DNA from: Coprobacillus sp.
Lineage (GTDB): Bacteria; Bacillota_I; Bacilli_A; RFN20; CAG-826
Length of the DNA stretch: 7,094 bases
Reading direction: 5' to 3'
Assembly (NCBI GenBank): GCA_021203745.1
Contig: JAJQAP010000087.1
Location: 1 to 7,094 of the forward strand
Positions 6,223 through 7,094 of this stretch are shown here, one piece after another. The notes under the pieces were generated by a model. That model searched no databases and was not told the origin of the DNA. It worked only from the letters and a program-made list of their open reading frames with translations. Each line of letters opens with the position of its first letter. Within the stretch, counting starts at the first letter, position 1. A program made the position numbers and the translations under genes.

Positions 6223-6987
6223 TTAATCCTCACTAAAGACTGTTTCATATTCATATATAAAGACACAGATATTACCTCCATCGTATTCAACGATTCTTAA
6301 GGCATAGATTTTATCTGTATCGTAGCATTTATAAAACTGCGCTCCATCAAAGGTAATCGTCCAGCCTTCCGCTTCAAGTGATGTTAGATAGTTAGATAAT
6401 GTATCTTCCTTACCATCAAAGATTTCGACTTCTGAGGCTGGATGTCCTCTATAGAGCGATGATTCATTATTGAAGAGATAGTATGTTTCTGATTCTATCG
6501 CAGGAACTTCTCCTTCTAGATTAAGGTAAGAGTTAATCTGCTCCATCGGCCAGTCAGGACCAGTGTAATCGTAGACTCTTTCGGTAGATAAAGGGGTGCT
6601 AGAAGCATAACCATAATCGTAGTATCCAGCGGTATCAGAGAATGCCCAGTCAACATCCTCTCCATCAAAGGAGACAATAAATGTTGTTATTCCTGATTCA
6701 CTAATAAAGAGATTAGTCTCTTCAAAACCTGCATATATCCCTTTATATAAACAACGGATATTCTCTATATCTAGTGTATAATCACTATTTACTGTAAATG
6801 TCTCATTTATAGATAAAACACCCATCATTGCTGAGTGGATGTACCATGTACCAATTATATTCTCGTCAAAAAAAGAGTAGTCGACTTTGTTTTCAACTTC
6901 AGTTTCATTTTCGTTTGGTTCATTTTCCACTGGGGCGGAACACGCCACTAGTGCTAATAAACCAACAAGAACCACTACGTGCTTCAT
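6223..6987 (-). CDS. Lipoprotein with GTW lipocalin-like domain, first gene of the operon
   Basis: This 254-residue protein has a short signal peptide (MKHVVVLVGL) and lipobox LVAC (Cys 16), then an Asn/Glu-rich linker (19-36). Domain 1 (about 41-115) contains NIIGTWYIHSA, then ETFTVNSDYTLDI and further strands, the order seen in small lipocalin-like domains of surface lipoproteins. Domain 2 (about 145-254) begins DWPMEQINSYLNL and EVPAIESETYYLF. It continues with a helix, DTLSNYLTSLEAEGWTI, then strands FDGAQFYK, IYALRIVEY and NICVFIYEY, a compact alpha/beta unit that I cannot name. The start is the only in-frame ATG: an in-frame TAG lies 12 nt upstream of it. The ribosome site is weak, the purine run AGAGAGAAG. 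It follows an upstream terminator and the poly-G promoter region, so it should be the first gene of a three- or four-gene transcript. It ends 3 nt before the 609-aa gene. Confidence 0.88.
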   Translation of the reverse strand: MKHVVVLVGLLALVACSAPVENEPNENETEVENKVDYSFFDENIIGTWYIHSAMMGVLSINETFTVNSDYTLDIENIRCLYKGIYAGFEETNLFISESGITTFIVSFDGEDVDWAFSDTAGYYDYGYASSTPLSTERVYDYTGPDWPMEQINSYLNLEGEVPAIESETYYLFNNESSLYRGHPASEVEIFDGKEDTLSNYLTSLEAEGWTITFDGAQFYKCYDTDKIYALRIVEYDGGNICVFIYEYETVFSED

Positions 6988-7006
6988 GCTTGCTTCTCTC
7001 TATCTT

Positions 7007-7037
7007 TGAATAGGATATAGCACCCCCCCGATGTCAA
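7007..7037 (-). promoter_or_regulatory. Promoter region with perfect -35 and G7 tract for the lipoprotein operon
   Basis: Read on the minus strand, a perfect TTGACA lies at 7037-7032, followed two bases later by seven G (7029-7023). Possible -10 boxes are TATATC (7019-7014, 12-nt spacer, extended by a TG one base upstream) or TATTCA (7012-7007, 19-nt spacer). Neither has the ideal 17 nt at the present tract length. It lies between a terminator and the first operon gene, the correct place for the operon promoter. Confidence 0.55.
7023..7029. repeat. Homopolymer of seven C (G on the transcribed sense strand)
   Basis: This is the only long G/C homopolymer in an AT-rich window, and it falls between the -35 and the candidate -10 boxes of the operon promoter. 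Such tracts are prone to slipped-strand length change. Confidence 0.8.
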
Positions 7038-7069
7038 TTTATTTCTCTCTTATTTGAAAGTTATGATGC

Positions 7070-7094
7070 AAAAAAGACAGTGTTTCCACTGCCT
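7070..7094 (-). terminator. Intrinsic terminator of an upstream gene outside the window
   Basis: Read on the minus strand, AGGCAGTG and CACTGTCT form an 8-bp stem with one G-U wobble around a stable GAAA tetraloop, followed by TTTTTT in which the first T belongs to the stem or run (7075-7070). The stem may extend past the right edge. The wobble and U-tract orient it for minus-strand transcription, so the lipoprotein operon begins a new transcription unit. Confidence 0.85.

Noticed and set aside
6994..7050. Direct repeat AGAGAGAA flanking the operon promoter
   Set aside because: It is only 8 bases, low-complexity purine sequence, and one copy is simply the purine-rich ribosome site.
1..7094. 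TGA read as tryptophan (Mollicutes code)
   Set aside because: All long frames are closed by TAA and use TGG for Trp throughout, including consecutive TGG TGG in the left-edge gene, so the standard code explains the data; this does not exclude the alternative code elsewhere.
1..7094. CRISPR array, tRNA/rRNA genes, insertion sequence or transposase
   Set aside because: I see no regularly spaced repeats, cloverleaf-like sequence, or transposase-like protein in any frame.

Overview
The window is an AT-rich stretch (roughly 35-40% G+C by eye) from what looks like a low-G+C Gram-positive relative: Bacillota, or a Mollicutes-like Bacilli lineage. The main clues are Shine-Dalgarno sequences of the form AGAAAGGAGA, which fit a CCUCCUUUCU 16S tail, intrinsic terminators with U-tracts, and type II lipoprotein signal peptides. 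All visible stop codons are TAA, and tryptophan is TGG in every long frame, so the standard bacterial code fits. I see no gene diagnostic of a species.

All six recognisable genes lie on the minus strand, and all six encode predicted lipoproteins: a short basic N-terminus, a hydrophobic segment and a lipobox cysteine at residue 16-22. No enzyme, transporter or regulator is visible. Read in the direction of transcription (right to left), the layout begins with the intrinsic terminator of a gene beyond the right edge (7070-7094). A promoter region follows, with a perfect TTGACA and a run of seven G. Next come three tightly packed genes: a 254-aa lipoprotein with a GTW motif (6223-6987), a 609-aa lipoprotein with an Ig-like (BIG2-type) region (4390-6219), and a 280-aa lipoprotein (3548-4390). 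They are separated by 3 nt and by a 1-nt TAATG overlap. After a 45-nt gap comes a 585-aa multidomain lipoprotein (1745-3502), which may also have its own promoter inside the end of the preceding gene.

A 135-nt gap with a long hairpin leads to a 346-aa tyrosine-rich lipoprotein (569-1609), which ends at a clear intrinsic terminator (499-537). A 239-nt intergenic region (330-568) holds that terminator, a 13-T tract, a likely -10 box and a perfect 22-bp palindrome. It leads to a sixth lipoprotein (1-329) that runs off the left edge.

The whole looks like a cell-surface lipoprotein array made of small beta-rich modules: E-set/Ig-like, lipocalin-like 'GTW' and possibly LolA/LppX-like. No biochemical role can be assigned. 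The most interesting signals are regulatory. A homopolymeric G tract lies in a promoter spacer and a T tract in another promoter region, both resembling phase-variable surface lipoprotein promoters. A terminator loop is perfectly complementary over 14 nt to the ribosome binding site of a neighbouring lipoprotein gene.
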